The notes under the pieces are model-generated. The model saw only the letters and a program-made list of their open reading frames with translations. It made no database searches and was not told the DNA's origin. A DNA stretch of 64,000 nt, taken from positions 55,921,028 through 55,985,027 of the forward strand of contig CP136068.1 of assembly GCA_032622095.1 (NCBI GenBank), in the 5' to 3' direction. The position numbers and the translations under genes are program-made. Source of the DNA: Siphonodentalium dalli (Eukaryota; Mollusca; Scaphopoda; Gadilida; Siphonodentaliidae). Of the stretch, positions 12,150-24,347 are shown one piece after another. Position 1 is the stretch's first letter. Every line of letters starts with the position of its first letter.

Positions 12150-13293
12150 ACAATCTATACCAACATCAAGTAGCCCCAATGTGTCTCAAACAAAAATGAC
12201 TGAACTCATTTGATGAAAAGTTACCAGTTTCCACAAAGAAAACATAATATTCTTCACAGTAGTTTACAAAGAAGGTAATATCTTGGCTTTCAATCAACAG
12301 ATAAGAGACAATTACACTTCTTATATCATGCAGATTTTTTGTTGTTGTACCAGGGGATGGAGGGGGGGGGGGGGGGGGGGGGGGGTAGTAAAAAAATTGC
12401 AGGAAGGTATGCCGTTTTTTTGCATCTGGCATTTTCGGGGACCCACCACCCCCAAACCTGCAAAAAAAAAATTTGTTTAGTCCCAATGTTTTGACACCCC
12501 CACCCCCCAAATTTCAGTAAAATTCATCTAAAATCGCATAAAACTCTACTGATATCACTCATATGACTGGGAATTATCTCAATTAGTTCAAATAACAGTT
12601 TAACATGTTACAGAAGCTGTTTTAATTGAAAAAAAAATGTTTTATAAATTGCTGATCATCTGTAAACCTAGGTTATTGTGCAGAATACACACAATTTCTA
12701 ACTATTTCCTGATTAGTCTGTCAACCAGCCCATTATCTAACATTTTCCATACCACTTATGTTAGTCTACTGGAGCAACTTACTTCTATTATACTAAACTA
12801 TATAGCTGAAACAGCCTCCCTTTGGGAGCCTATATTCAGCACCGGGGACTTGTGGCCCCCTTAGTGGGACTTCGCAAACATTTTGATCTTAGACAGAGCT
12901 TCATTTAGCAGCGGCCCCTTTGTGCGCTTCAAGCACATTTGGTCATTGAAACATTTTGATATATATATATTGTTTTAATATTTTTAAGATTGAATTCATT
13001 GCTCAATTTAACAAAACCAATTTTATTTTATTTTTTTTAATTAAAATTTTGAAAAACTAACACCATTAGAACATCCGCCAGGGTATCCCGTGTCACCACA
13101 CCAAATTTGGTTGAACTCAGTCCAGGGGTCTGAGAGAAAAATCCGGACAGATCCTACTCATTTATTTTTATATAGATGACAAGCAGTCACAGCACAAAAC
13201 CAGACTTGGATATGTTCGGTCTTTTGAGAGATCATCTGAGTTGAAAGACATGCAAATAATTCACTGATTGGCTTGATGCACTGATGAGATATT
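12150..13293 (+). repeat. 1.14-kb dispersed duplication, copy 2
   Basis: Near-identical to 4558-5703 but embedded inside the 35-bp minisatellite, with abrupt edges (ttacat|acaatctatacc and gatgagatatt|gagttag). The array unit on either side does not rejoin exactly, so several array bases appear lost at the junction. No terminal repeats or target duplication are seen. This suggests a recent copied insertion, by repair or by an element with unrecognised ends. Confidence 0.9.
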
Positions 13294-13544
13294 GAGTTAG
13301 TTGAGAAGGAATTAGTTTACGTTTGTATGAGTTAGTTGAGAAGGAATTAGTTTACATTTGTATGAGTTAGTTGAGAAGGAATTAGTTTACGTTTGTATGA
13401 GTTAGTTGAGAAGGAATTAGTTTACATTTGTATGAGTTAGTTCAGAAGGAATTAGTTTACATTTGTATGAGTTAGTTGAGAAGGAATTAGTTTACGTTTG
13501 TATGAGTTAGTTGAGAAGGAATTAGTTTACATTTGTATGAGTTA
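13294..13544. repeat. 35-bp minisatellite, right block
   Basis: About seven further units of the same array. The last is cut at gtatgagtTA by the TA-flanked transposon starting at 13545. The remaining part of that unit (TAgttgagaagg...) appears at 16930-16957, after which unique intron begins. Confidence 0.95.
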
Positions 13545-16500
13545 CAGCTATGCTCTCAGTAAGCGACCTGTTTAACGAGGTTATGGGCCGGTACTTACCG
13601 CGGTGTCACCACCAAACTACCGCGGTTATCATTCTGTACCGCGACGGAGGGCGGTTGACCCGCGGTACTGGTACGGTATTTTTACCGTTGGTTACCGCAG
13701 GTCACCGCGTTATTGGTGTTCGTTACCGCCGTACACCGCAGTATTTTTTTCGTAACCGCGTTCAAATTACCGCTAACGGCCCTCCACCGCGGAGAGGACA
13801 CGACTGAAACAAGGCGTCACACGGTAGGTAAATGATTATGAATAACTTTTGTATTGAATGAATACCTGTAAGCTGCACGTAATTATGTATACGTAATGAA
13901 TATAAATGAATAACAAGTGCACCGCTAGGCGGAGGTAACGCCCCCGACTGTACAATCAGAGAAACTTTCTGGTTAAGCGCTATAAAAATGCCACATGTTG
14001 TTCTATATTAGCTTCAAATTTGGTCTGGTGCCACAAAAATAGAAGGAAAACTGAATTTTCTAAAAAAAAAACTGAATTTTTTAAGTCGAAAAAGGGTCAT
14101 AACTCTCACAAAAATTATCCGATTGAACCGAAATTTTACCTTGACCTGTATTGCGATATTGGTAATACACAAAAAAACGGGTTTTGCAAATAAACAATCC
14201 AAAATCAAGTTATCATCTGGAAACCAAAAAAAGTAGCAGAAAACCTGAATTTTCTAAGTCCAAAAAGGGGCGTAACTCTGGAAAAAATGGGCGGACGAAA
14301 CCACGGCTATGGGGACATCTTGTCCCCCCCGGCTGGTCTATTGGCATACCAGAGATCAACTGAATTGAATTAGCGAAACCAAAGTTATGAGTTGAAACGT
14401 TCGTATGCCACAGAAAACTGAATTTTCTAAGTCCAAAAAGGGGTGTAACTCTGGAAAAAATGGGCGGACGAAACCGCAGTTATGGGGAAATCTTGTCCCC
14501 CCGGCTGGTCTATTAGCATACCAAAGATCAACTGAATTGAGTTAGCGAAACCAAAGTTATGAGTTGAAATGTTCGTACGGACGGAAGGACGGACGGACGG
14601 AAGGACGGACGGAAGGACGGACGGAAGGACGGACGGAAGGACGGACGGACGGAGGGCTCCACTATATACCCCCAAATCTCCATCGGAGATCGGGGGCATA
14701 ATAATGCAATCGGATTACATATGAACTTGTCTGGTTTACATGTAACATATTACAAATGTACACGTACATCACGTTTAATCACGTCGGCGGTTTTTGAACT
14801 ATAATTGCTCACGGCGACTGGATTACGCAAAACACCGTGGAGTAATAGTTTTGTTGTTAGCATCTATCTTACATATCGTCAAATGATTTACGCACCCGAT
14901 TCCTATATCGGTTTCCACTCATGCGGATTTGTTTTGTTTTTTTTGTGTTTCCGAAATCTAAATTTCTTATAAAATGGGAAAAGTTAATCCTCCATTTATC
15001 TGAATTTGGTCGAAACCAGCGGGGACGGTGCATTAGCAACACTGAGTCCGAGTTTAGTCTTGGAGGCCAGGGCGGCGATCGTTGCAGAAATATTCATATT
15101 CGTTCAAATATATAGTTGTGTTCATATGCCAAACATAATCGGCGCGTAAATAGTATATTATCGCCAAGACGTATGATTGTACGCATTCGTGAAATAGTAA
15201 AGCAATTTACAAACATTTGCGCCTGAAGATTTCTTGTCGGTGGGAATAAAATGTATAACTAAGAAAGCGTGGCACATGTCATGCAGCAAAGTAAAGTTGT
15301 TATCATCACCAATGTGCGCGAAAAAACACACACGCAAAACACCAAACATTGAAAGACACAACGTTGTCAAATCAGTCTTTGATTTTGTTACGTGAACATT
15401 CATTGTGCTCACGAGTGTGTGTCGGGCGGCATCGTTTGATGTGAAATTGCAACTTTTGGCGAAGGCGTGCACTTGTAGTTCTCGGTGGGTCGCAGTATAA
15501 ATTATATCACATACCGGTATTCCTATCTAATCGTTATTCGGAAAAAAACATGCATGGTGTTGGAAAGATAAAATATGTTTGTTTGGTTATATACAGAGGT
15601 TAACATTGTAACATAATTATTTCAAGTGATCGAATTTGGTGTGTTTTAGTCCTTGTTAGTTTATTCCCGATACGGTAGCAATAAAGAGCGTTTGTCTCAT
15701 TTTGTGCGACAAATATTTATAAATAGCTATTACGTGCACAACATTTTAAAGATCGAATGAGACTTGTCTGTTTAAAACCACGTGGCGGTTCGCACATAAT
15801 ATTATTCGCAATACCAAAATAGATCGATAAATATCTGAACTACCTTCTGCGAGCATTATGTAAGCCAAACGGACGCATTGAAGTAATGGAAATACAAGTG
15901 TCCAAAACACAAAACAGCCATTCGCGCGTGCGTCACGTGTGTAGTTTTAATATATAATAGCACCATCAACAAAACACAAATATTTATTTCACCCATTGAG
16001 GCCAGTTATAAAAAGACATGACGACATCTTAATTTAAGTGCCCCGTGACCTATATTAACAAAGTCTGCCAGCTGCAGTATGACGTAATCAGTGACACGTG
16101 CTTTTGCCAGAATGTGTTTTTTCCTGGATATACGGGAGTTCCACGTTGTGTCTTTTATTGCTAAGACAATAATTCCCGTTGTATACGAACAAATGGTGTT
16201 TGTGATTTGCAGTTAATGAATGTCAATAAAGTTAATAACGATATTTATTCTGGGGACTATTTAAATAGTGGTCGTCATCATTCAATTTAGGGATCACGTA
16301 CATCTGAACATTGATATAAACTGTAGATACGGGATTTATCGAGCTGTCTAAAATGGCCGAAATCATGTGTTCCCTTCACGATAACCAACACTGATTACAA
16401 ATAGTGTCATTTATGGGAATTTTAGGCAATAAAACGAGACTAGAAATGTTATTGTAATATTTTAATATTCACATTAATTGAAAAATGACTTTATCAAAGT

Positions 16501-16929
16501 AACTTATACTTACCTTTACTTAATCTGGAAGCCCGTTATAATGGGCATATTTCCAGATACTCGTTTTTCATCTATTTCAATATTTTAATAATACACTTCA
16601 CGGTACACAAACATGGACGGAGATCGTGAGAACGGCCGTCCTATTTTGGAAGATTGACGGTCAGCCATCGAATCCCGTCATTAACCTCGTTACAAAAATG
16701 CTACCGCGTAGCGGTAATGTCACCGCGTTTGTGCGGTGGATTACCGCGTGCCACCGCGCTACCAACATTCGTTACCGCTGGTAGTGCGGTGGTGCCGTGA
16801 ACGTCGCGGTGGTACCGCGGTACGCGCGTGGTAGTGCAACCGCAAATCGGCGGTATGTCGCGGTATTGCACCGCGGTATTAACGCATGTACACCTCGTTA
16901 AAACAGGTCGCTTAATTTGAGCAGTGCTG
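13545..16929. mobile_element. 3.4-kb TIR DNA transposon with TA target duplication
   Basis: The left end starts CAGCTATGCTCTCAGTAAG and the right end is the inverse of CAGCACTGCTCAAATTAAG. Both continue into CGACCTGTTT(T)AACGAGG, so the TIR is about 36 bp with mismatches. TA stands at 13543-13544 and 16930-16931. Removing the element and one TA restores an intact 35-bp array unit, which proves an insertion. Both subterminal regions (13580-13800 and 16660-16885) are packed with ACCGCGGT/ACCGCG motifs. No transposase frame is seen, so it is probably non-autonomous. A TA duplication fits the Tc1/mariner or Mirage-type groups, but the superfamily is unresolved. Confidence 0.92.
13985..14703 (+). 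repeat. Pearl-like repeat (calling-card motif aaaaggg..taactct) inside the TA transposon
   Basis: Repeats of ctaagtccaaaaaggggcgtaactctgg and gatcaactgaattgaatta units precede a GACGGACGGAAGG tract (14578-14652). A hairpin tail follows at 14665-14700 (TATACCCCC, ATCTCC / GGAGAT, GGGGGCATA). This is the core, simple-repeat and hairpin order of the family-2 elements elsewhere in the window. Confidence 0.75.
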
Positions 16930-17025
16930 TAGTTGAGAAGGAATTAGTTTACATTTGGACATGTGCTACCTGTGAGTATTTTTGTTCTAAATTAAAGACA
17001 AGTTTTTTATGATTATAGAACTCAC

Positions 17026-17163
17026 ATTCTGTGCCTCCATCTGCGGACACTTCCAGTTATACAGATAATACTGCAAATTTCCATCTCCCACTCCAAACTT
17101 CAATTTCTCGAGGAATTCTTTGTTATCCATAAGATCTAAGGCATTGAAGACATCAAAATTCAT
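17026..17163 (-). CDS. NMT: Glycylpeptide N-tetradecanoyltransferase, penultimate coding exon
   Basis: This exon has 46 codons in phase 0, between acceptor ctcttcttcag and donor GTGAGTTC. It reads [17 protein letters not shown]... and then [17 protein letters not shown], and ends MEAQN. The block ([26 protein letters not shown]) is a hallmark of the C-terminal half of NMT and belongs to the peptide-binding GNAT-like fold. It joins AAKN from exon 33737-33901 and VGLVLQ of exon 11368-11388. The enzyme transfers C14 acyl from myristoyl-CoA to N-terminal glycine in the cytosol and at ribosomes. The exon stands alone between two large repeat-filled introns (5.6 and 16.6 kb). No stop, frameshift or missing key residue is seen, so the gene looks intact here. 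Confidence 0.97.
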
Positions 17164-17166
17164 CTG

Positions 17167-17867
17167 AAGAAGAGATGTTTATATTTACTTGCAATATGAA
17201 GACAACAACGACATGGAAAACAAGTTGAAGTAACAGTGTTTCCACTAGCGAGTCTCTTTCCCTCATCTAAATTTCCACTCCGACACTATATATACATGTA
17301 TATACCATTACCCGATGCCCCCTCCACTATCCACAGAATAATGCCTACATAGCCTGTGTATTGCCCACTAAATGAAATCAACAGGGAATGATAATAGAAG
17401 GTATTGTTATTTTCCAGCTAACGCTGACCACTAGAGAACCATTTTACAGAAAAATAATTATCTTCAATGATACACACAGAGACTATTATTAGTGCTGTAT
17501 TCTGAAAATTAATTCAAGTGAACATTGCTAAAAGCCACATGTTTGATTCCGTCTGCTTAAATTGTTATTTCCAACTTGTACTGATAATGTTAGCAGCTGA
17601 AGGTTTATAAGGAATAATTCATGGGATAAAACGGTTTTCATGAATTTAGTGAAGTCAGACATAGAAATAAAGTGCACCTTTAACATCTGCTGTTGTTGGT
17701 GGTGGAATGAACATTTCTCGGTACATTTATTTTACCCACAGATTTAACTTTATCATTATCATCGCTAAATTCCTAAATGAAATATTAATTTTAAGCAGTG
17801 CCAATGAAACACCCATTCAGTTGATTTAGCCTTTCAGTTTGCTAAAAATAGACATCTAATAAAACAA
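17167..17867 (-). other. NMT intron, unique part
   Basis: Intron sequence between the exon at 17026-17163 and the pearl-like element starting at 17868. No repeat or gene feature is recognised. Confidence 0.5.
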
Positions 17868-18644
17868 ATGAAAGTGTCAATGACACTGTAGCACTTGGAA
17901 AGGGGATAAAGTCATGCATCACAGTCAATGGAATGATAAAGAATGCGGAAAGTGTAAATATTTATGTCATAATAGAGGTCAACATATAGAGCCATTATGA
18001 AGCTTTGGATCAAAATGTTTTGGCTGTAGGGCAAGCCGAGGGATTTAGTTATGCTTTGCCATGTTTTTGAACAAAATTCGGAACAATTTGATGGCTTCCA
18101 TTTAGAGGTCACCCCGAAGATCCATATGAAGGTTGGTGACAATTGGATCAGGAATGTGGGCTGTAGGGTGTGCCAAATGATTTAGTCATGCAAAGATTAA
18201 AATCAAAGATGGCTAATGATGGCCATCTTTTTTAACAAATTTGGACAAATTTAATAGCTCCAATCTAGAGGACACCCCGAAGATCAAGATCTGTTTGAAG
18301 TTTGGGGACGATTGGAGCAGGGAAGTGGCATGCACGGTGTAACCATAGGATTTTGTCATGCGAAGAGTAAAACCCAAGATGCCTGCCAGTGGCATTGTTT
18401 TTCATCAAAATTCGGAAAAATTAAATATCTGCCATCGAGAGATCAACCAATATGATCCATATGAAGTTTGGTGATGATCGGATCAGGGATGTGGCCTGTA
18501 GGGTGTGCCAAAGGATTTAGTCATGCAAAGAGTAAAATCGATGATGGTTGCCGGCGGCCATGTTTTCCATAGAAAATTATTCAAATTCAATTGCTCCCAT
18601 CTGGAGATTGTCCATGTAAATTTTCTAAACATTATGCCAATAAA

Positions 18645-19373
18645 AGGTCAGCCGACCACAGTGTCCCCCGACAATAGGGCAAGTCGATGCCGCTTTGTTG
18701 AAGAAATAAAAAAAAATGTTGAAATGTTCTAAGTCGAAAAGGGTTAATAACTCCGTAAAAACAAATTTCAATCATCTATATACATGTTGCACATCTCCAA
18801 TATGTGGGTAACAATACTCTGAAGTTTCAAATATCTACGATCAAAACTGTAGGAGGAGTTGATTACACCATGAAGGTATCCTCATACAGAAAATTATAAA
18901 AAATGTTGAAATTTTCTAAGTTGAAAAGGGTTAATAACTCCGTAAAAAAATAATTTTTTCGTCATCTATATACATGTTGCACATCTCCAATATGTGGGTA
19001 ACAATACTCTGAAGTTTCAAATATCTACAATCAAAACTGTAGGAGGAATTGATTACACCATGAAGGTACCCTCATACAGAAAATTATAAAAAATGTTGAA
19101 ATTTTCTAAGTCGAAAAGGGTTAATAACTCCTTCAAAAAATTATTTTTCCGTCATCAATATACATGTTGTACATCTTCAATATATGGGCAACAATATTCT
19201 GAAGTTTCAAATCTCTGGGATGAAATCTGTAAGAGGAGATGATTGCACCATGAAGGTACTCAAAAGTGTGATGGACGGACGAATGGCTAAATGGACGAAC
19301 GGAAGGACAAACGGATGGACGGAGCCCGTTTCTATAGTCCCCCCTTTTCTTTCAGAACGTCGGTGGACAATAA
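18645..19373 (+). mobile_element. Pearl-like family-2 element nested in family 1
   Basis: The head hairpin is GGTC-AGCC-GACC (18646-18657), followed by ACAGTGTCCCCCGA. Three core repeats of about 187-190 bp follow (aagtcgaaaagggttaataactccgt ..., starting near 18731, 18918 and 19108). Then come a GGACGGACGAATGG simple-repeat tract and a tail with the pairing blocks tagtccccc ... ggtggac. Family-1 sequence flanks both sides. Another copy with the same head lies at 63239-63813. Confidence 0.75.
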
Positions 19374-21414
19374 TTGCAGGGTGTGTCACTGGCTTCAAAG
19401 AAATCCAAGTTGGCCACTGGCGGCCTTGCTTTTTAATAAAAGTTGGGGATAAAAATGGTAAGCTCACATCTGGAGGCCACCCCGAAGACCCATATGATGT
19501 TTGGCTAACATGGGATTGGGATGACTGTACTACTGTTAGTTGGGGAGCCCGCATATGTTCTATTTACACTTTTGCGTACAAAAGGTTTGACCCCCTAAAG
19601 TTGGTACCAATAATGGAACATTCGGAAAAAACGATTTCTTAAGTTGCGCATTCCTGGTGTTTAGGGGCCGCTGAACCCCAAAAAGTGCCAAAAATCACTT
19701 CTATTTACACTTCCGCGTACATCGATGAATTTTGGTTTGATGATACTCCTAAGTGTACTGATTAAGAAAACACAACTTAAGAAAGGGATTTTCCTGGGGT
19801 TTTCAGATAAGAAAGGGGGTCCCATGCTGAACCCCAAAACGTGATTTTTCACTTTTTTTTACTCTTTCGCGTACATCCATAATTTTTGGTCTCAAAGTAC
19901 TTTGATATATACTAATTATAAAAACACATCTTAAGAAGCAACTTTTCCTGGGGTTTTGAGATAAGAAGGGGGTCATCGGGTCACCCCTCAAAACGTAAAA
20001 AATCACTTTTATTTACATGATTGCATTCGTCCAACGTGTGTGTATGTGCGTACACCCCTGGAACGTTGCACTATTACAACCAATGCAACCCTAAATCGAT
20101 ACGATCAACTTAAGAAATATATATTCATGTCGTTTTCTGATAAGAACGAGACTTGTTACCCCCCCCCCCCCCCCCCCCCACAACCCGATCCATTTTCTAG
20201 AATAAGTGAGCCAGTTTTATGAAAATTATAGAGGGAAAATCTAGTAAAAGGTATACAAATGTATATATTTTCGTGAAGCTAAGACATAATGACACGTTTT
20301 TGGGCCAAAATTGAAACTCACCATTCAAGATGGCCACCAAAATGGCCGCCGGAACTTGAAAATATGACATTTTTTCACAAATATCTTCTAGATCAATTCA
20401 TGTTGTTTGGAACTGGTTGAGTAATGCAACTTTATTTTGTGTTTTGTATATTAACTGATCATTGGAGCAATTAAATATGCAATTATTGGGGTCCTAGCCC
20501 CTTCCGATCCCTCAAAGATTCGATTTTACAGAACGCAGTACAAAATTTTATAAAAAAATCACAATTGGGATTCAAGTCATATTTCAACAAGAAATGAAAA
20601 GAACATTGTAATGTAAGTGAGGCATATCATTACCTATGAATATTCCAAATCTCTGGAACTATAAATCTTACCTTGGCTCAAAATGGCTGCGAAAATGGAA
20701 ATATGGAAAATGGTAAATATTGCCCCAGGGTGTCCTGCAATCGCTTACAAGATGTGGTTGATGTACACAATTGGCTAATCTGTTTTCTATACATTCCATA
20801 CTAACATGTCTGATGCACCATGGATCATTTTTACTATTGTCACCACTGACATCACCAGAAATATTGGATTTTTCTCTCACAAACTTGACATAAATATCGG
20901 CAAAAATTCACTTTTCAGGGTTCGACCATTTGTTCAAGTAAAATGTAACTGTCTTTGGATTAAAAGGTGTTTATTGTTTTTGGTCTATCTTAAATGTGTC
21001 ACACTACGGTGTTTATAGACTAAATTGCTCAAGATGGCTTCCAAAATGGCAACCAAATTTGTAAAATGTTAAAAGTTTACATATCCCGAACAATATTCTC
21101 TGCGTTATCCGAAAAAGGTGGCAAATTGTGACTCACTTGGTCATTGTACGTGTTAGTTACAATGTAATTAACTGACAACTACGTTCTATTTTGTTTGTCC
21201 CAGTTCCGTATGGGGCATGACAAATTCATTTTAAAGTTGCAGTATGGAAGTTTGCGGAGAACCTCTTTTGTGATTCTGGCCATATTATTGAAAGGAAATG
21301 GGCAGAACTTTGAGACGGAACTGAGATGAACCATGATATGTGGGTATTCTGGCCCATTATGATAAACATTTATCAACTGGACACAGGGTGGAAGCCAAGA
21401 TGGAAGCCAGGGAG

Positions 21415-22007
21415 TTACTCTATGATCATAGATGATGATAATATGTATACAGGGAGTTATTGTATGGTCATGAATGATGTGTGGGTATATAGGGAGTGTC
21501 CTGTTTGTAACGGTGGGACATATATTTATATATGTTGTGGATGTGTTATCATTTGTGGTGTATGGGGAGTAGATTTATTATCATGGATGGCGTGTATGAG
21601 TATTGCAAGTATGGAACTTATGAGTGGTCGTATGTGCGGATATTGGTATATCTGGAAGGGCTCACCATTGGTGATGTGCATATGTATACCTGGATTGACA
21701 CTATGGTCATGGGTATGGCGAATAGGTATACATGTAGTGGCTGTATGGTCGTTTATGTAGTGAATATGTATACATAGCGTGACTATATGGTCATGTGTCG
21801 GGTGTAGGTGCATACCTGGTGTTCATGCATGGTGACTCGTGGCTGTATCGTCATTTGAGGTATGTACAGGTATAACCAAGTATGGCTGTATGATCAGGTG
21901 TACTAGTACATGTACGTGTATAAAGTGTGTGACTATGTTGTCATTTGTGTGGTGTTTATGTACATATGGAGTGACTAGGGTAATGGGTGGGTTGTACATG
22001 TGTACCT
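21415..22007. repeat. 42-43 bp satellite, left inverted block
   Basis: Degenerate tandem units containing tgtatac + agggagt and tatggtcatg + g.gatg. This is the reverse orientation of the block at 22095-23700. Long open frames across it in both directions are satellite artefacts. Confidence 0.8.
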
Positions 22008-22094
22008 TGGGTGGCTATCGCTTTCCACAATAACTCAAGGATATGTTAATCAATAGAGAGGTCATGTCATATCGTGGAAAGCGATAGCCACCCA
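22008..22094. repeat. Central hairpin of the foldback element
   Basis: A perfect 21-bp stem, beginning TGGGTGGCTATCGC (22008-22028) and mirrored at 22074-22094, encloses 45 nt. The loop also contains GATATG ... CATATC, which can extend the pairing. It marks the symmetry centre between the two satellite blocks. Confidence 0.9.
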
Positions 22095-23700
22095 TTATGA
22101 CACAGTCATTACATATATACATAAACACGACATACATAACAATATAGTGACACACTGTATACATGTACACCTGACCCATGACCACGGATGACCATACAGC
22201 CACGCGTCACAATGCAGGAACACCGGTTATACTCCTAAACATGAACCATAACCATATATTCACTCCTTGTATACCCATTCATCTCACCATTGGCCATAAG
22301 GTCATCCCCTGTATACCTATTCTCCAAACGCATGGTCAAATAGACAATCAATATATACATCAACACCACAACAATGACCATAAAGTCACTCCGGTATACA
22401 TATGCAAATCACCAATGGCCATATAGCCACTCACTTTATACACATACCCTCACCCATGTTACCTGGTATACTCCTTCACCTGACCTATGGCCATATAATC
22501 ACCCCGTGTGTACCTATTCAAAACATTCATACACGATCATGGTCAATCCTTGTATACATATTCACCTCAACATTGGCCATGTCAATCCCTGTATCCCTAT
22601 TTGTCACACCATAACCGAATAGCCACTCAAGATATACTAATACACCCAAGCCATGTCAGTATAGTCACTCCATGTATGCATATGCACCTCATCCATGGCC
22701 ATATAGCCACTCGCTATATACACATATCCCTCGCCCATGACAATAAAGCAACACGTATGTGTACTGGTATAACCTACACATTACGACACCGACACGGGTC
22801 ACCAAACAGGAACACCAGGTACATGTATACCCATACGCCTGTCACCCCATGTATAGATGTTCATTATATTTATGATCCTACAGTCACTACTTGTATACCT
22901 ACATGTACTCATCTCACCATTAACCATACAGTCACTACTTGTATACCTATTCGACACACAGTCCTATAACCACTCGATATACATATGCAGCCCACCCTAG
23001 ACCATAGATTCACTCCAGGTATACATGTAAACCCCACTAATGGCCATTCAGCCCTTCCAGATAAACAAAAAACCCGCACATACGACCACTCAAACAATCC
23101 ATACTTGCACATACAGCTCACACATGACAATTCAGCAATTCACTGTATAATCATACACGCCATCCATGATAATACAGCTAAGCCCTATACACCCACCAAT
23201 GATAATACATCCACGAGATATATAAATATACATCCCACCCGTTACCACAAGGACACTCCCTATGTACACACACGCTCGATAATGTCCACTCAGCTTACGC
23301 CATGAATTCATATTCAATCATGACCGTACAGTCATTCCATGTATACATATACACATTACCCGTAACCATAAAATCACTACCTATTTATCCACACACCCCA
23401 TCCATGATCATACAGACAACACATGTACATCCCACCATGACCTTACAGTCACTCCATATATACATAATCAACACATAGATGACCATGTAGCTATATCCAT
23501 ACACCACACCAATGACCATACAGGCACACCGGGTGCACCCGTACTGGATATACACAACCATACACCATACAGTCACTCCATGCATACCGATTCACCTCAC
23601 ACCTGACCATGACCTCTCCCTGTATACCTAGATGCATCTTACCATGGACAACCCACTCATAACCATATAGTCACTCATTGTATACCTACTCACATCAGTC
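22095..23700. repeat. 42-43 bp satellite, right inverted block
   Basis: About 35 degenerate units of tgtatacctattcacctcacc + atgaccatacagtcactcc type, with GTATAC spacing of about 42-43 bp (for example 22269, 22312, 22354). It is the inverse of the left block but nearly three times longer. It resumes briefly at 24350-24380. Confidence 0.85.
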
Positions 23701-23707
23701 ATGACAT

Positions 23708-24210
23708 ACAATAACTCCCTTTATTAATTAGCTGCAGGTTATCGGCCGCAATAAGTAGAACGCTGCCCGCGTCATAAGTTACAAAAAGTCGGCCAATAAG
23801 TTGAAAACGCGGCCAATAAGTAACAAAAAGTCGGCCAATAAGTAGAAAACACGACCAATAAGTCAATGTAACGTAAATGACGTCATACGTAATTAGCTCG
23901 ATCGGCAAAAAATATATTGTGTCGACGGAAGATAGATTGCAGTTGATTTCGGATGAATTACGGACAGTCACTGTTTTTGGGAGTAAATATGTATACATGT
24001 ACGTGGATGAACTACATGAATCCGTATACCAATATCATTCCCAGTGGAAACTGACAGTACTGTGAAATCGCTGCAAGTTCTTCGCAAAGTCCACAAGAAT
24101 TACAATTGCTGGAATAATTGTTAATTTAATAAAGCACACAATGGTATATCTATGTTAATATATTCATCATGTGAAACAATTATTGCTAATGTTGCTAATT
24201 AATAAAATAC
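23708..24210. repeat. Insertion in the right arm with a short tandem array
   Basis: This sequence is absent from the left arm. It begins with about five imperfect units of cggccaataagtaacaaaaagt (about 23748-23870) and continues as AT-rich DNA up to the palindromic MITE. No gene is recognised. Confidence 0.6.
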
Positions 24211-24347
24211 TTATTAATTGGTTGTTTCCACATTGACCGAGGTATGAGGGCTCGGTCTGTCGTATTAGCCTTCGGCCTGCGGCCTCAGGTCAATACTACA
24301 GACATCGGCCTCATAACTCGGCCAATATGAAAACAACCAATTAATAA
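24211..24347. mobile_element. 137-bp palindromic miniature element
   Basis: The left end TTATTAATTGGTTGTTTCC and the right end GAAAACAACCAATTAATAA are mirrored. The inner sequence (GACCGAGGTATGAGG / CCTCATAACTCGGCC and GTCTGT.GTATT / AATACTACAGAC) continues the pairing almost to the GC-rich centre. It can fold as a single hairpin. No target duplication was established. Confidence 0.75.

Noticed and set aside
12150-13293. Duplicated 1.14-kb segment as a Helitron or TIR transposon
   Set aside because: No TC...CTRR ends, no terminal inverted repeats and no target duplication could be found at either copy.
13550-13807. 85-codon frame in the left end of the TA-flanked transposon
   Set aside because: It consists of the ACCGCGGT subterminal motif array and has no transposase motif.
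21326-22969. Several 80-150 codon frames on both strands
   Set aside because: They lie wholly in the 42-43 bp satellite of the foldback element and have satellite-like composition.
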